This document shows positions 28,060 through 37,429 of a stretch of 42,960 nt of DNA, one piece after another. The DNA is taken from positions 1 through 42,960 of the forward strand of contig NZ_MLFN01000034.1 in NCBI RefSeq assembly GCF_002095315.1. Reading direction: 5' to 3'. This DNA comes from Pantoea conspicua (GTDB lineage Bacteria > Pseudomonadota > Gammaproteobacteria > Enterobacterales > Enterobacteriaceae). The notes under the pieces were generated by a model, which saw nothing but the letters and a program-made list of their open reading frames with translations, was not told the origin of the DNA and made no database searches. The position numbers were made by a program, and so were the translations under genes. Numbering within the stretch: the stretch's first letter is position 1; each line of letters starts with the position of its first letter.

Positions 28060-28947
28060 ATGACTGCAGTCTCTGCCTTTGCCGGTGTCTGGTGCCCCTC
28101 TGTTACCCCGTTTAATGCGCAGGGTGACATTGATATCGATGCGCTCGGACGCCATTTTTCCCGCCTTAACACTTCAGGCATTGATACCTTACTGATCATG
28201 GGCAGCATTGGCGAGTTCGCCTCACTGACGCAGCAGGAACGCTTACAGCTGATTAAAGAAGCCCGGCCATTATCGCCGTTGAAGATGGTGGCTAACGTCT
28301 CTGCCACCTGTATTCCCGATATGCTGACGCTGGCGGACGCGGCATGGAAAAGTGGTTACGACGCGGTTATGGTGCTGCCGCCCTACTATTATGGCCAGAC
28401 GCAGGCGCAGCTGATGCACTATTTTGAAGCGCTTGATCAACAGTTAGGCGGTAAGTGGTTTGCCTATAACTTTCCGGCGCGTACCGGCTGCGATCTGACC
28501 CCGACGCTGGTCGCTGCGTTAGCCGCAAATTTGCCAAATTTCGTCGGCATCAAAGATACGGTGGACTGCCTGTCGCACAACCGGGCAATGATAGAAGAGA
28601 CGAAGGCGGTGCGCAGTGATTTTGCGGTGCTGTCGGGCTATGACGAATATCTGCTGCCTAACTTGCTGGCGGGCGGTGCTGGTGTCATTTCGGGGCTGAA
28701 TAATATTGTGCCAGAATATTTTGCGCAGATGATGCAGGCGTGGCGTGACGGCAATCTGGCTGAGCTGACCCGTCTCCAGCAGCAGATTGGCCGGATGATG
28801 GCGATTTACAGTATCGGAGATGATTTTGTGACCACCATTAAAACGGCGGTGTCGCGTCGCTATGACTCGATGGGAAGCGCGTCGCGTAATTATGGCGGTA
28901 GCTTAGATACGCAGCAGTGCGCGGCGCTGGATCGGCTGTTTAGCTAA
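28060..28947 (+). CDS. Dihydrodipicolinate synthase/N-acetylneuraminate lyase family aldolase, YagE/YjhH-like
   Basis: A 295-residue class I aldolase of the DapA/NanA superfamily. The Schiff-base Lys lies in VGIKDTVD and the catalytic Tyr in YNFPARTG. In place of the DapA GTTGE loop it has GSIGEF, and the closest pattern I know is E. coli YagE (GSGGEF, YNFPALTG, GIKDTID), an aldolase splitting 2-keto-3-deoxygluconate-type sugar acids. True DapA is therefore unlikely; a sugar-acid aldolase is the best guess. The ribosome binding site AGGAGTGAGTC precedes ATG 28060. It stands alone on the plus strand, with a KdgR-like operator directly upstream, supporting a role in keto-deoxy sugar acid use. 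Confidence 0.82.
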   Translation: MTAVSAFAGVWCPSVTPFNAQGDIDIDALGRHFSRLNTSGIDTLLIMGSIGEFASLTQQERLQLIKEARPLSPLKMVANVSATCIPDMLTLADAAWKSGYDAVMVLPPYYYGQTQAQLMHYFEALDQQLGGKWFAYNFPARTGCDLTPTLVAALAANLPNFVGIKDTVDCLSHNRAMIEETKAVRSDFAVLSGYDEYLLPNLLAGGAGVISGLNNIVPEYFAQMMQAWRDGNLAELTRLQQQIGRMMAIYSIGDDFVTTIKTAVSRRYDSMGSASRNYGGSLDTQQCAALDRLFS

Positions 28948-28955
28948 CCCGCATC

Positions 28956-28977
28956 ACGGGCGCGTCCCTGCGCCCGT
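28956..28977. terminator. Hairpin between the aldolase gene and yjdM
   Basis: A strong 8-bp stem ACGGGCGC/GCGCCCGT with loop GTCCCT lies between two convergent stop codons. There is no T tract on either strand, so it may slow or pause polymerase rather than act as a full intrinsic terminator. Confidence 0.45.
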
Positions 28978-28981
28978 CAAC

Positions 28982-29317
28982 TCAGTTCTTTTTCACGAAC
29001 TCTGATTTTAATTTCATTGGGCCAAAACCGTCGATCTTACAATCGATGTTGTGATCCCCTTCCACCAGACGAATGCTTTTCACTTTGGTGCCAATCTTCA
29101 GGGAGGAAGAGCTGCCCTTCACTTTAAGATCTTTAATCACTGTCACGCTGTCGCCATCTGCCAGCAGATTACCGTTAGCATCGCGCACTTCCAGCGTTTG
29201 ATTACTGCTCTCGCTTTCCGCCTCCGTCCAGATATGACCACAGGAAGGACAGTTAAGGTTCTCGCCGTCTTGCCAGGTATAATCGGCGTGACAGGCTGGG
29301 CAGGCAGGTAAAGACAT
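28982..29317 (-). CDS. yjdM: YjdM (PhnA), zinc-ribbon protein
   Basis: A 111-residue protein equal in length to E. coli YjdM, once called PhnA. The N-terminal zinc ribbon has CPACHADY and CPSCGHIW (four Cys). The C-terminal SH3-like PhnA domain is very conserved ([49 protein letters not shown]). Despite the old name it is not shown to be a phosphonate hydrolase in E. coli. GGAG precedes ATG 29317. It is downstream of mltB on the same strand but 80 bases away. Confidence 0.94.
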   Translation of the reverse strand: MSLPACPACHADYTWQDGENLNCPSCGHIWTEAESESSNQTLEVRDANGNLLADGDSVTVIKDLKVKGSSSSLKIGTKVKSIRLVEGDHNIDCKIDGFGPMKLKSEFVKKN

Positions 29318-29397
29318 AACGACTCCAGAGATAACAGTGGTGGATAGGTCTGAAAAAGGGCGTCATCATATAACCATACTGTTAATAAGGATAGCCT

Positions 29398-30480
29398 TTA
29401 TAACAGACCGCCCTGCCGTGCCTTACTGACCGCCTCACCTAACTGCCACACCGCCATGGCGTAATGGGTACTGTGGTTATAACGGGTAATGACATAAAAA
29501 TTGGGTAAGCCGTACCAGTACTGGTAGCTGGTACCCAAATCAAGCCGTAACAGGCTCACTTCATCGTTGCCGTTGAGCGATCCCTGTGGAGAGAGGCCTG
29601 AGGCTGCCAGCATAGTGGTGCTGTAGCGGGTTTTGAAACCATCCTCAAGCAACGGTGCCTGGCCACTGGCCGGGACCGCAATATTTTCACCGCTGCGCCA
29701 GCCGTGCTGCTGGAAGTAGTGCGCGACGCTGCCGATGGCATCAACCGGGTCCCACAGGTTGGCATGGCCGTCACCGTTGAAGTCAACCGCATACTCTTTG
29801 TAAGAGGATGGCATGAACTGCCCGTAACCCATCGCCCCGGCAAAGGAGCCTTTAAGCGCCAGCGGATCGTCCTGCTCGTTACGCGCCATCAACAGAAAGG
29901 TTTCCAGTTCGCTGCTGAAGTAAGCTGCGCGACGTGGATAGTTGAAGGATAAGGTGGCGAGCGCATCGAGAATACGCGTTTTGCCCATCACGCGGCCCCA
30001 GCGGGTTTCAACGCCAATGATACCGACGATGATTTCAGGCGGAACGCCATAAATCTGCTGCGCGCGTTGCAGCGCATCCTGATACTGATCCCAGAACGCT
30101 ACGCCGTTCTGGATGTTATCCGGGGTAATAAACTTATTGCGATAGCGAATCCATGCACCGTTCGGACCCGGTGCGGGCGTGTAGCTCGGCGCCTGGCGAT
30201 CCATCAGACGCAGGACATAGTCCAGCCGTTTCGCCTGACCAATGATGTTGTGTAGTTGCTGGCGATCGAAGCCATGCTTCTCCACCATCTGATCGATAAA
30301 TTGTTCTGCAGCGGGGTTACCGGCGAAGTCGCCAAACATCGCCGATCCGCTGTGCGACGGCTGAAGTAAAAATCCACCCTGCGGCGCCGCCAGCATTTTT
30401 TGCTGTTGAGGAACCTCAGGTTTGCTGCTGCAGGAGGCCAGTAACGGGATGAACGCAAGGAGAGCTAGCTTGAGACGCAT
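29398..30480 (-). CDS. mltB: MltB, membrane-bound lytic murein transglycosylase B
   Basis: Cleaves MurNAc-GlcNAc bonds in peptidoglycan, forming 1,6-anhydro ends, from the inner face of the outer membrane. The lipoprotein signal ends in lipobox LLASC (Cys17). The catalytic Glu lies in IIGVETRWGRVMG. Other family motifs include GAMGYGQFMPSSYKEYAVDFNGDG and LWDPVDAIGSVAHYFQQHGW. Length 360 (E. coli 361). Position after pncC follows the E. coli order, with three accessory genes in between. Confidence 0.96.
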   Translation of the reverse strand: MRLKLALLAFIPLLASCSSKPEVPQQQKMLAAPQGGFLLQPSHSGSAMFGDFAGNPAAEQFIDQMVEKHGFDRQQLHNIIGQAKRLDYVLRLMDRQAPSYTPAPGPNGAWIRYRNKFITPDNIQNGVAFWDQYQDALQRAQQIYGVPPEIIVGIIGVETRWGRVMGKTRILDALATLSFNYPRRAAYFSSELETFLLMARNEQDDPLALKGSFAGAMGYGQFMPSSYKEYAVDFNGDGHANLWDPVDAIGSVAHYFQQHGWRSGENIAVPASGQAPLLEDGFKTRYSTTMLAASGLSPQGSLNGNDEVSLLRLDLGTSYQYWYGLPNFYVITRYNHSTHYAMAVWQLGEAVSKARQGGLL

Positions 30481-30585
30481 CGGTTATCCATAAACGAGGG
30501 GGTAAATTCAGATGCGCTAATAGTAGTCGTTCAGCGTAACGACATACAGGTCAAATTCTTAAAAAAACGTCAAGCCAGCAGCCAG

Positions 30586-30618
30586 AAAAACAGCCACCGG
30601 AGGCACGGTTCCGGTGGC
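30586..30618 (-). terminator. Terminator of the nar operon
   Basis: A 9-bp stem GCCACCGGA/TCCGGTGGC followed by TGTTTTT on the minus strand, ten bases after the narI stop. Confidence 0.88.
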
Positions 30619-30628
30619 CGTGGTCTCG

Positions 30629-31305
30629 TCAGCGGCGGTTTCTTACCAGCTGATAGCGACGGGTCAGATATTCCACCGGCGCACTCCAGATATGGACCAG
30701 CCGGCAGAACGGAAACAGCAGAAACAGCGTCATACCCAGCACCATGTGGATGCGGTAAATCAGCGCCACGCCGTCAAGATGCTGTGATGCACCACCGTGG
30801 AAGGTGACCACTGCCTGTGCCCAGCCCACCAGCTTCATCATCTCACTGCCATCCATGTGTTGTGCCGAGAAGGGAATGGTCAGCAAGCCAAGCGTCGCCT
30901 GCGCCACCAGCAAGCTCAGGATAAGAATATCGCCAACGCTGCTGGTGGCCCGCACCCGTGGATTCATCAGACGGCGTTTCAGCAGCAGTGCACCGCCCGC
31001 CAGCGTCATTGCACCAAACAGGCCACCGGCAATCATCGCCAGCTTCTGTTTAACGTCAATCGGCAGAAAGGATTCATACATCCAGTGCGGCGTCAGCATC
31101 CCGACGATATGACCGAAAAAAATGCCAATGATGCCAATATGGAACAGGTTGGACGCGAGACGCATCCCTTTTTGTCCAGCATCTGACTGGAGCCGGCGCG
31201 CCAGCTGTACTGTCCGTAGTCATAGCGCAGCCAGCTGCCGACCAGAAATACCGTTCCGGCAAGATAAGGGTAAATATCAAAGAAGAAAGTGTTGATAAAA
31301 TTCAT
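30629..31305 (-). pseudogene. narI: NarI, cytochrome b subunit of nitrate reductase A, with a one-base frameshift
   Basis: Membrane subunit that oxidises quinol and passes electrons through two b hemes to NarH. The gene starts at ATG 31305 ([17 protein letters not shown]), overlapping the narJ stop as ATGA. The frame runs to MLDKKG and is then lost; it resumes as [14 protein letters not shown] at 31165. The span is 677 bases, exactly one short of the 226 codons of E. coli narI (225 residues). The lost base is in the AAAAAGGG run (31166-31173). All four heme His ligands (two in [13 protein letters not shown], and those in RIHMVLG and RLVHIW) are downstream of the break. If real, the break removes the first transmembrane helix from the main frame and should abolish activity. 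Confidence 0.9.
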
Positions 31306-32030
31306 GCTGATTCTCCTGTGGCGCGCGTTGTCGCCTGAGCAACATCCAGATACTGCGGCGCAACCGCGTCGGCGAAACGGCGCTGATGCGCCGCCTGCTG
31401 CGCCGAGGCACAACCCTGTTCGCCGAGAAATTTAACCTGCTCCTCTTCCCAGACCGCATCCAGCGCCGCCGGGGTATCGTCGCGCGCTTCCTGCGCCACT
31501 TGCGGCCGTAACGCATCAGGCTGGATCGCGGTGCCCGAAAGCGCTAACAGTGCGCTGAACAGATCGGCATAAGGACTCTGGCGCTCCACCAGACGCGCCG
31601 CCAGCAGCGCCAGGATCGGCGCAATATCCTCCAGTCCCTGACGCGCGTCCTCAGCGGTTTTACAGGCGAGGTATTCGAGATAAAGCGGCAGATAATCAGG
31701 TAGCTCTTTACTGTCCAGCTCCAGCCCGTCGGCCCGATATTGCGCCAGTAAATCGACCATCGCCTGACCGCGATCGCGTGACTCACCATGCACATGTTCA
31801 AACAGCAACAGCGAGGTGGCACGGCCGCGATCAAACAACTCGCAGTAGTCAGCCTGCACGTCGAGCAGTGGCCGGGCGCAGAGCTGGTTGATAAAGCACA
31901 CCAGCTTTGCGCTCTGCTGCAGGTTAAGTTCACTGGCGCCTTCCAGCGCCTCAATCAGCGCCTGATGATGAGTAAACAGCGCCTCATCCGGGTAATCCAG
32001 CAGGCGCGACAGCACACGTAATGCGATCAT
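31302..32030 (-). CDS. narJ: NarJ, nitrate reductase molybdenum cofactor assembly chaperone
   Basis: Chaperone that binds the NarG N-terminus and allows molybdenum cofactor and Fe-S insertion before membrane attachment; not part of the final enzyme. The start ATG 32030, behind GGAGG with a seven-base gap, gives 242 residues (E. coli 236). Conserved stretches include [43 protein letters not shown] and [14 protein letters not shown]. The longer frame up to 32228 overlaps narH and is not used. It overlaps narI by four bases. Confidence 0.95.
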   Translation of the reverse strand: MIALRVLSRLLDYPDEALFTHHQALIEALEGASELNLQQSAKLVCFINQLCARPLLDVQADYCELFDRGRATSLLLFEHVHGESRDRGQAMVDLLAQYRADGLELDSKELPDYLPLYLEYLACKTAEDARQGLEDIAPILALLAARLVERQSPYADLFSALLALSGTAIQPDALRPQVAQEARDDTPAALDAVWEEEQVKFLGEQGCASAQQAAHQRRFADAVAPQYLDVAQATTRATGESA

Positions 32031-33570
32031 GATGCATCCTCCGGACGTACGGTTTTTTAGTGATGTCGATGGCATCAATACGGCGGCTGTTAAACAGGTT
32101 GAATTTGCTGTCACTGCCGTGGCAACCATCACCGAAGCTAAAGCCGCAGCCTTTGCTTTCCGGAAACGCTTCACGCGCCAGTTCACGATGGCTGGACGGC
32201 ACCACGAAGCGATCTTCATAGTTAGCAATCGCCAGATAACGGTACATCTCCTGTGCCTGCGCTTCGCTCAGACCGACCTGCTCCAGCGCCCGGACATCCC
32301 GTTCACCTTCGACGCTTTCCGCCCGCTTGTAGTGACGCATCGCCAGCATCCGTTTCAGCGCCAGCAGCACCGGTGCGGTATCACCGGCGGTCAGCAGGTT
32401 CGCCAGATACTCAACCGGAATGCGCAGACTTTCGACATCTGGCAGCACGCCGGTGTGTGCCAGCGCGCCGCCGTCAACGGCCGACTGGATTGGCGACAGT
32501 GGCGGCACATACCACACCATCGGCAGAGTGCGATATTCAGGGTGCAGCGGCAGCGCCAGCTTCCACTCCATCGCCATTTTGTACACCGGTGAACGCTGCG
32601 CCGCGTCGATCACGCTTTGCGCCACGCCATCTTTCAGCGCCTGGGCGATCACCGCCGGATCGTTGGGATCAAGGAAGATATCCAGCTGGCTTTGATAGAG
32701 ATCTTTTTCATTCTCCGCCGAGGCGGCCTGTTCGATGCGGTCAGCGTCATACAGCAGCACGCCGAGATAGCGGATACGGCCCACACAGGTTTCCGAGCAG
32801 ACGGTCGGCTGACCGGCTTCAATACGCGGATAACAGAAAATACATTTCTCTGATTTGCCGCTCTTCCAGTTGAAGTAGATCTTTTTGTAAGGACAGCCGG
32901 TGAGGCACATACGCCAGCCACGGCATTTATCCTGATCAATCAGTACGATGCCATCTTCGCCACGTTTGTAGATGGCGCCACTCGGGCAAGTCGCCACGCA
33001 AGCCGGGTTGAGGCAATGCTCACACAGGCGCGGCAGGTACATCATGAAGGTGTGTTCGAACTGGCCGTAAATATCCTTCTGGATATTATCGAAGTTCTTA
33101 TCCTGCGAGCGTTTGGCAAATTCACCGCCGAGGATCTCTTCCCAGTTCGGGCCATTTTCAATTTTCTTCATCCGCTGACCGGTGATCAGCGAACGCGGAC
33201 GCGCGATCGGCTGGTGCTTACCGGCCGGTGCGTTATGCAGATGCTGATAATCAAAATCGAACGGCTCGTAGTAATCATCCAGCGCCGGCACGTCCGGGTT
33301 GGCGAAGATTTTTGACAGCAGGCCAACACGGTTACCCATGCGCGGTTCCAGCTTACCGTTGATTTTCCGAATCCAGCCGCCCTTCCACTTCTGCTGATCT
33401 TCCCAGGCGTGGGGATAGCCAACGCCCGGTTTACTTTCGACGTTATTGAACCAGGCGTACTCCATCCCTTCACGGCTGGTCCAGACGTTTTTGCAGGTCA
33501 CCGAGCAGGTGTGGCAACCAATACATTTGTCGAGATTCAGCACCATGCCGACCTGTGAACGAATTTTCAT
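31984..33570 (-). CDS. narH: NarH, iron-sulfur subunit of nitrate reductase A, with a shifted C-terminal tail
   Basis: Electron-transfer subunit with one [3Fe-4S] and three [4Fe-4S] clusters. Cys groups are CIGCHTCSVTC, CEHCLNPACVATCP, CRGWRMCLTGCP (the Trp replacing a Cys marks the 3Fe-4S site) and CIFC with CSETCVG. Everything up to RRIDAIDITKK matches E. coli. The tail then reads [22 protein letters not shown] and runs 46 bases into narJ. Restoring one A to the A6 run (plus-strand T6 at 32053-32058) gives TVRPEDAS and a TGA at 32029-32027 that overlaps the narJ ATG as ATGA, for 514 residues (E. coli 512). A one-base loss is therefore likely. It overlaps narG by four bases. Confidence 0.95.
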   Translation of the reverse strand: MKIRSQVGMVLNLDKCIGCHTCSVTCKNVWTSREGMEYAWFNNVESKPGVGYPHAWEDQQKWKGGWIRKINGKLEPRMGNRVGLLSKIFANPDVPALDDYYEPFDFDYQHLHNAPAGKHQPIARPRSLITGQRMKKIENGPNWEEILGGEFAKRSQDKNFDNIQKDIYGQFEHTFMMYLPRLCEHCLNPACVATCPSGAIYKRGEDGIVLIDQDKCRGWRMCLTGCPYKKIYFNWKSGKSEKCIFCYPRIEAGQPTVCSETCVGRIRYLGVLLYDADRIEQAASAENEKDLYQSQLDIFLDPNDPAVIAQALKDGVAQSVIDAAQRSPVYKMAMEWKLALPLHPEYRTLPMVWYVPPLSPIQSAVDGGALAHTGVLPDVESLRIPVEYLANLLTAGDTAPVLLALKRMLAMRHYKRAESVEGERDVRALEQVGLSEAQAQEMYRYLAIANYEDRFVVPSSHRELAREAFPESKGCGFSFGDGCHGSDSKFNLFNSRRIDAIDITKKPYVRRMHHDRITCAVAPAGLPG

Positions 33571-36500
33571 GGTTTTACCTCCTGCTGGCTGCCCTGACAG
33601 GCATCGTTGCCTTCCCCGTCTAACCAGTTAACGTTGTTCATTTTTCTCACTACCACGAACTCATCACGGTTTGAACCGACGGTGCCGTAGTAGTTAAAAC
33701 CCCAGGAGAGCTGCGCGTAGCCGCCGATCATGTGGGTCGGTTTCGGACAGGTACGGGTAACGGAGTTATGGATACCGCCGCGCTGGCTGGTGATCTCGGA
33801 ACCCGGGATATTCACGATGCGCTCCTGGGCGTGATACATCATGGTCATGCCAGCCGGAATACGCTGGCTCACCACCGCACGCGCAGTCAGCGCACCGTTA
33901 GCGTTAAACGCCTCAATCCAGTCGTTATCGACAATGCCCAGTTCGCGAGCATCCTCTTCGCTCATCCAGACAATCGGGCCGCCGCGCGACAGTGTCAGCA
34001 TCAGCAGGTTATCGCTGTAGGTGGAGTGGATGCCCCACTTCTGATGTGGCGTCAGGAAGTTCAGCGCCTTCTCCGGATTCCCGTTGGGTTTGCTGTTCAG
34101 CAACGGCTTCGCCGCACGGGTATCGATTGGCGGACGATAGACCAGCAGGCTTTCGCCAAAGGCGCGCATCCACTCATGATCCTGATAGAGCTGCTGACGA
34201 CCACTCAGGGTGCGCCACGGGATCAGCTCATGCACGTTGGTGTAGCAGGCGTTATACGAAACATGTTCATCTTCCAGGCCGGACCAGGTTGGGCTGGAGA
34301 TGATTTTGCGCGGCTGCGCCTGGATATCGCGGAAGCGAATTTTTTCATCTTCCTTGTTCAGCGCCAGATGGGTATGGTCTCTACCGGTAATCTCACCCAG
34401 CGCCTGCCAGGCTTTAACCGCCACCTGACCGTTGGTTTCCGGTGCCAGCGCCAGAATCACCTCTGCCGCGTCGATGGCTGTATCGATATTCGGCCGTCCC
34501 GCCGCCGGGCCATCCGCTTTGACATAGTTAAGCTGCCTGAGGAAATCGACCTCTTTCTGGGTATTCCAGCCGATGCCCTTGCCGCCGTTACCCAGGGTAT
34601 CGAGCAGCGGGCCCAGCGAGGTAAAGCGCGCCCAGGTGGCGGGATAATCACGTTCCACCACCATGATATGCGGTGCGGTTTTACCCGGAATCAGCTCACA
34701 TTCGCCTTTTTTCCAGTCTCTGGCGTCAAACGGCTGCGCCAGTTCGGCTGGCGAATCGTGCAGTACCGGCAGCGTGACCACATCGGTTTCTCTCCCTAAA
34801 TGGCCAGGGCAGAGATCGGAAAAGGCTTTCGCGATGCCCTTATAAATCTCCCAGTCGCTTTTTGAATCCCAGGCGGGATCAACGGCAGCCGAGAGCGGAT
34901 GAATAAACGGATGCATATCCGAGGTATTCATATCGTCTTTTTCATACCAGGTGGCGGTAGGCAGTACCACATCGGAATAAAGACAGGTGCTCGACATCCG
35001 GAAATCGAGCGTAACGACCAGATCGAGCTTGCCTTCTGCTCCCTGATCCTGCCACTCCACCTCTTCCGGTTTCACGCCGCCCTGCTTACCTAAATCTTTG
35101 CCCTGAATACCGTTTTCGGTCCCCAGCAGATACTTCAGCATGTATTCATGCCCTTTACCGGATGAGCCGAGCAGGTTGGAGCGCCAGACAAACAAGTTGC
35201 GCGGAAAGTTTTGCGGATCGTCTGGCTGTTCTGCCGCGAAACGCATCGTGCCGTTTTTCAGGCTCTCCACGGTGTAATCCAGCGGCGACTGGCCGGCGGC
35301 TTTCGCCTGGGCGGCGATGCGTAACGGGTTGACGTTAAGCTGAGGCGCAGACGGCAGCCAGCCCATACGCTCGGAACGCACATTGAGATCGATCAGGCTA
35401 CCGCTGTAGCGGCTTTTATCGGCCAGCGGCGACAGCAGCTCGCTGGTGGACAGCGTTTCATAACGCCACTGGCTGGAGTGATTGTAGAAAAAGGAGGTGC
35501 TGTTCATCTGACGTGGTGGACGTTGCCAGTCGAGACCAAACGCCAGCGGTGCCCAGCCGGTCTGCGGACGCAGCTTTTCCTGGCCCACATAGTGCGCCCA
35601 GCCACCACCGCTCTGCCCGACGCAGCCGCAGAAGATCAGCATGTTCATCAGGCCGCGGTAGTTCATATCCATGTGATACCAGTGGTTCATACCGGCACCA
35701 ACGATGATCATCGAACGACCCCGGGTCTTCTCGGCGTTTTCGGCAAACTCACGGGCAATGCGGATGATGTTCTGACGCGATACGCCGGTAATCTGCTCCG
35801 CCCAGGCGGGGCTATATGCTTTGATCTCGTCGTAAGTTTGCGCGCAGTTGGCATCATTCAGCCCGCGCTCCAGCCCATAGTTAGCCAGCGTCAGATCGTA
35901 GACGCTGGTGACCAGCGCTTCGCTGCCATCGGCCAGTTGCAGACGTTTTACCGGCAGCTTATGCAGCAGGATCTCATCCAGCGCCACGCTGTTGAAATGC
36001 TCACTGGTGATCCCGCCAAAGTAAGGGAAACCGACCTCAACCACCTCGTCATGGCTGCCCAGCAGGCTGAGCTGCAGGTCAACTTCCTGCTGTGATGCAC
36101 CGTCACGCTGCTCAAGGTTCCATTTGCCCTTTTCGCCCCAGCGGAAGCCGATTGAACCCTGCGGTGCCACCAGTTGGCCGGTCGCCTCGTTGATCGCCAC
36201 CGTTTTCCATTCAGGGTTATTATCCTGACCGAGACCATCGATCAGATCGCTGGCGCGCAGCTGGCGTCCGGCGGCGTAAAAGCCACCTTCACGCGGTTCC
36301 AGCAACACCAGCATTGGCATATCGGTATAACGACGCACGTAGTCACTGAAATAGCTGACTTCGCGATCGAGATGAAACTCCTTCAGCATCACGTGGCCCA
36401 TCGCCAGCGCCATCGCGCTGTCGGTGCCCTGTTTCGGGTTCAGCCACTGGTCGCACAGCTTGGCAACCTCAGCATAGTCCGGCGTCACCGCCACGGTTTT

Positions 36501-37328
36501 GGTGCCTTTGTAACGCACTTCGGTAAAGAAGTGCGCATCCGGGGTGCGCGTCTGCGGCACGTTTGAGCCCCAGGCGATGATGTAAGAGGAGTTATACCAG
36601 TCGGCCGATTCCGGCACGTCGGTCTGCTCACCCCAGGTCATCGGCGATGCCGGTGGCAGATCGCAGTACCAGTCGTAGAAGCTCAGGCAGGTACCGCCAA
36701 TCAGCGACAGATAACGCGCGCCAGCGGCATAAGAAACCATCGACATCGCCGGGATGGGTGAGAAGCCCATCACCCGGTCCGGGCCGTAGGTTTTCGCGGT
36801 GCAGATGTTGGCGGCGGCGATCATCTCGTTGACCTCCTGCCAGCTGGAACGCACAAACCCACCGCGGCCGCGTGCCTGCTTGTAGCTTTTGGCTTTTTCC
36901 GGATTGCTGATGATTGAAGCCCAGGCATCGACCGGATCGCTGTGCTGCGTTTTCGCCTCGCGCCAGAGCTGAATCAGCTTCTTACGCATCAAGGGATATT
37001 TCAGCCGGTTCGCGCTGTAGAGATACCAGGAGTAGCTGGCGCCGCGCGGGCAGCCGCGGGGTTCATGATTCGGCAGATCGGGACGGGTGCGCGGATAGTC
37101 AGTCTGCTGCGTCTCCCAGGTCACCAGGCCGTTTTTCACATAGATTTTCCAGCTGCATGAGCCGGTGCAGTTAACGCCGTGGGTCGAGCGAACAATTTTA
37201 TCGTGCTGCCAGCGGCTGCGGTAACCATCTTCCCAGTCGCGATTACTGTTCAGGGTCTGGCCATGCTGGCCGGAAAACGGCTCTGCCAGCTGTTTGAAAT
37301 AGCGAAACCGATCAAGAAACTTGCTCAT
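33567..37328 (-). CDS. narG: NarG, catalytic molybdenum subunit of nitrate reductase A
   Basis: Cytoplasm-facing catalytic subunit reducing nitrate to nitrite at a bis-MGD molybdenum centre. The 1253-residue protein is complete (E. coli 1247). The N-terminal RSTHGVNCTGSCSWKIYVKNG carries the His and three Cys that bind the FS0 [4Fe-4S] cluster, and TDYPRTRPDLPNHEPRGCPRG follows. The Asp in ESADWYNSSYIIAWGSN is the expected Mo ligand. The start ATG 37328 follows AGGAG at an eight-base gap. The narG upstream gap of 101 bases has no FNR box, so transcription probably comes from narK. Confidence 0.98.
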   Translation of the reverse strand: MSKFLDRFRYFKQLAEPFSGQHGQTLNSNRDWEDGYRSRWQHDKIVRSTHGVNCTGSCSWKIYVKNGLVTWETQQTDYPRTRPDLPNHEPRGCPRGASYSWYLYSANRLKYPLMRKKLIQLWREAKTQHSDPVDAWASIISNPEKAKSYKQARGRGGFVRSSWQEVNEMIAAANICTAKTYGPDRVMGFSPIPAMSMVSYAAGARYLSLIGGTCLSFYDWYCDLPPASPMTWGEQTDVPESADWYNSSYIIAWGSNVPQTRTPDAHFFTEVRYKGTKTVAVTPDYAEVAKLCDQWLNPKQGTDSAMALAMGHVMLKEFHLDREVSYFSDYVRRYTDMPMLVLLEPREGGFYAAGRQLRASDLIDGLGQDNNPEWKTVAINEATGQLVAPQGSIGFRWGEKGKWNLEQRDGASQQEVDLQLSLLGSHDEVVEVGFPYFGGITSEHFNSVALDEILLHKLPVKRLQLADGSEALVTSVYDLTLANYGLERGLNDANCAQTYDEIKAYSPAWAEQITGVSRQNIIRIAREFAENAEKTRGRSMIIVGAGMNHWYHMDMNYRGLMNMLIFCGCVGQSGGGWAHYVGQEKLRPQTGWAPLAFGLDWQRPPRQMNSTSFFYNHSSQWRYETLSTSELLSPLADKSRYSGSLIDLNVRSERMGWLPSAPQLNVNPLRIAAQAKAAGQSPLDYTVESLKNGTMRFAAEQPDDPQNFPRNLFVWRSNLLGSSGKGHEYMLKYLLGTENGIQGKDLGKQGGVKPEEVEWQDQGAEGKLDLVVTLDFRMSSTCLYSDVVLPTATWYEKDDMNTSDMHPFIHPLSAAVDPAWDSKSDWEIYKGIAKAFSDLCPGHLGRETDVVTLPVLHDSPAELAQPFDARDWKKGECELIPGKTAPHIMVVERDYPATWARFTSLGPLLDTLGNGGKGIGWNTQKEVDFLRQLNYVKADGPAAGRPNIDTAIDAAEVILALAPETNGQVAVKAWQALGEITGRDHTHLALNKEDEKIRFRDIQAQPRKIISSPTWSGLEDEHVSYNACYTNVHELIPWRTLSGRQQLYQDHEWMRAFGESLLVYRPPIDTRAAKPLLNSKPNGNPEKALNFLTPHQKWGIHSTYSDNLLMLTLSRGGPIVWMSEEDARELGIVDNDWIEAFNANGALTARAVVSQRIPAGMTMMYHAQERIVNIPGSEITSQRGGIHNSVTRTCPKPTHMIGGYAQLSWGFNYYGTVGSNRDEFVVVRKMNNVNWLDGEGNDACQGSQQEVKP

Positions 37329-37399
37329 CCGGAATACTCCTGAAGGCTTAGTGTGACATTGCTAACCCTGCGTCTGTCATGACGCAGAAAGTGAATAAT

Positions 37400-37420
37400 T
37401 GCCGGCGCGCCACGCCGGCA
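37400..37420 (-). terminator. Hairpin between narK and narG
   Basis: TGCCGGCG/CGCCGGCA with a short loop lies ten bases after the narK stop, followed by ATTATTC rather than a T run. A second hairpin, CTGCGTC/GACGCAG, lies next to it. These could attenuate but not stop transcription into narG, setting a lower level for narGHJI or protecting the narK mRNA end. Confidence 0.5.
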
Positions 37421-37429
37421 TTGTCGTTA

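Noticed and set aside
33732..34799. 355-codon plus-strand frame opposite narG
   Set aside because: Shadow of the GC-rich narG coding strand; no recognisable motif or ribosome binding site.
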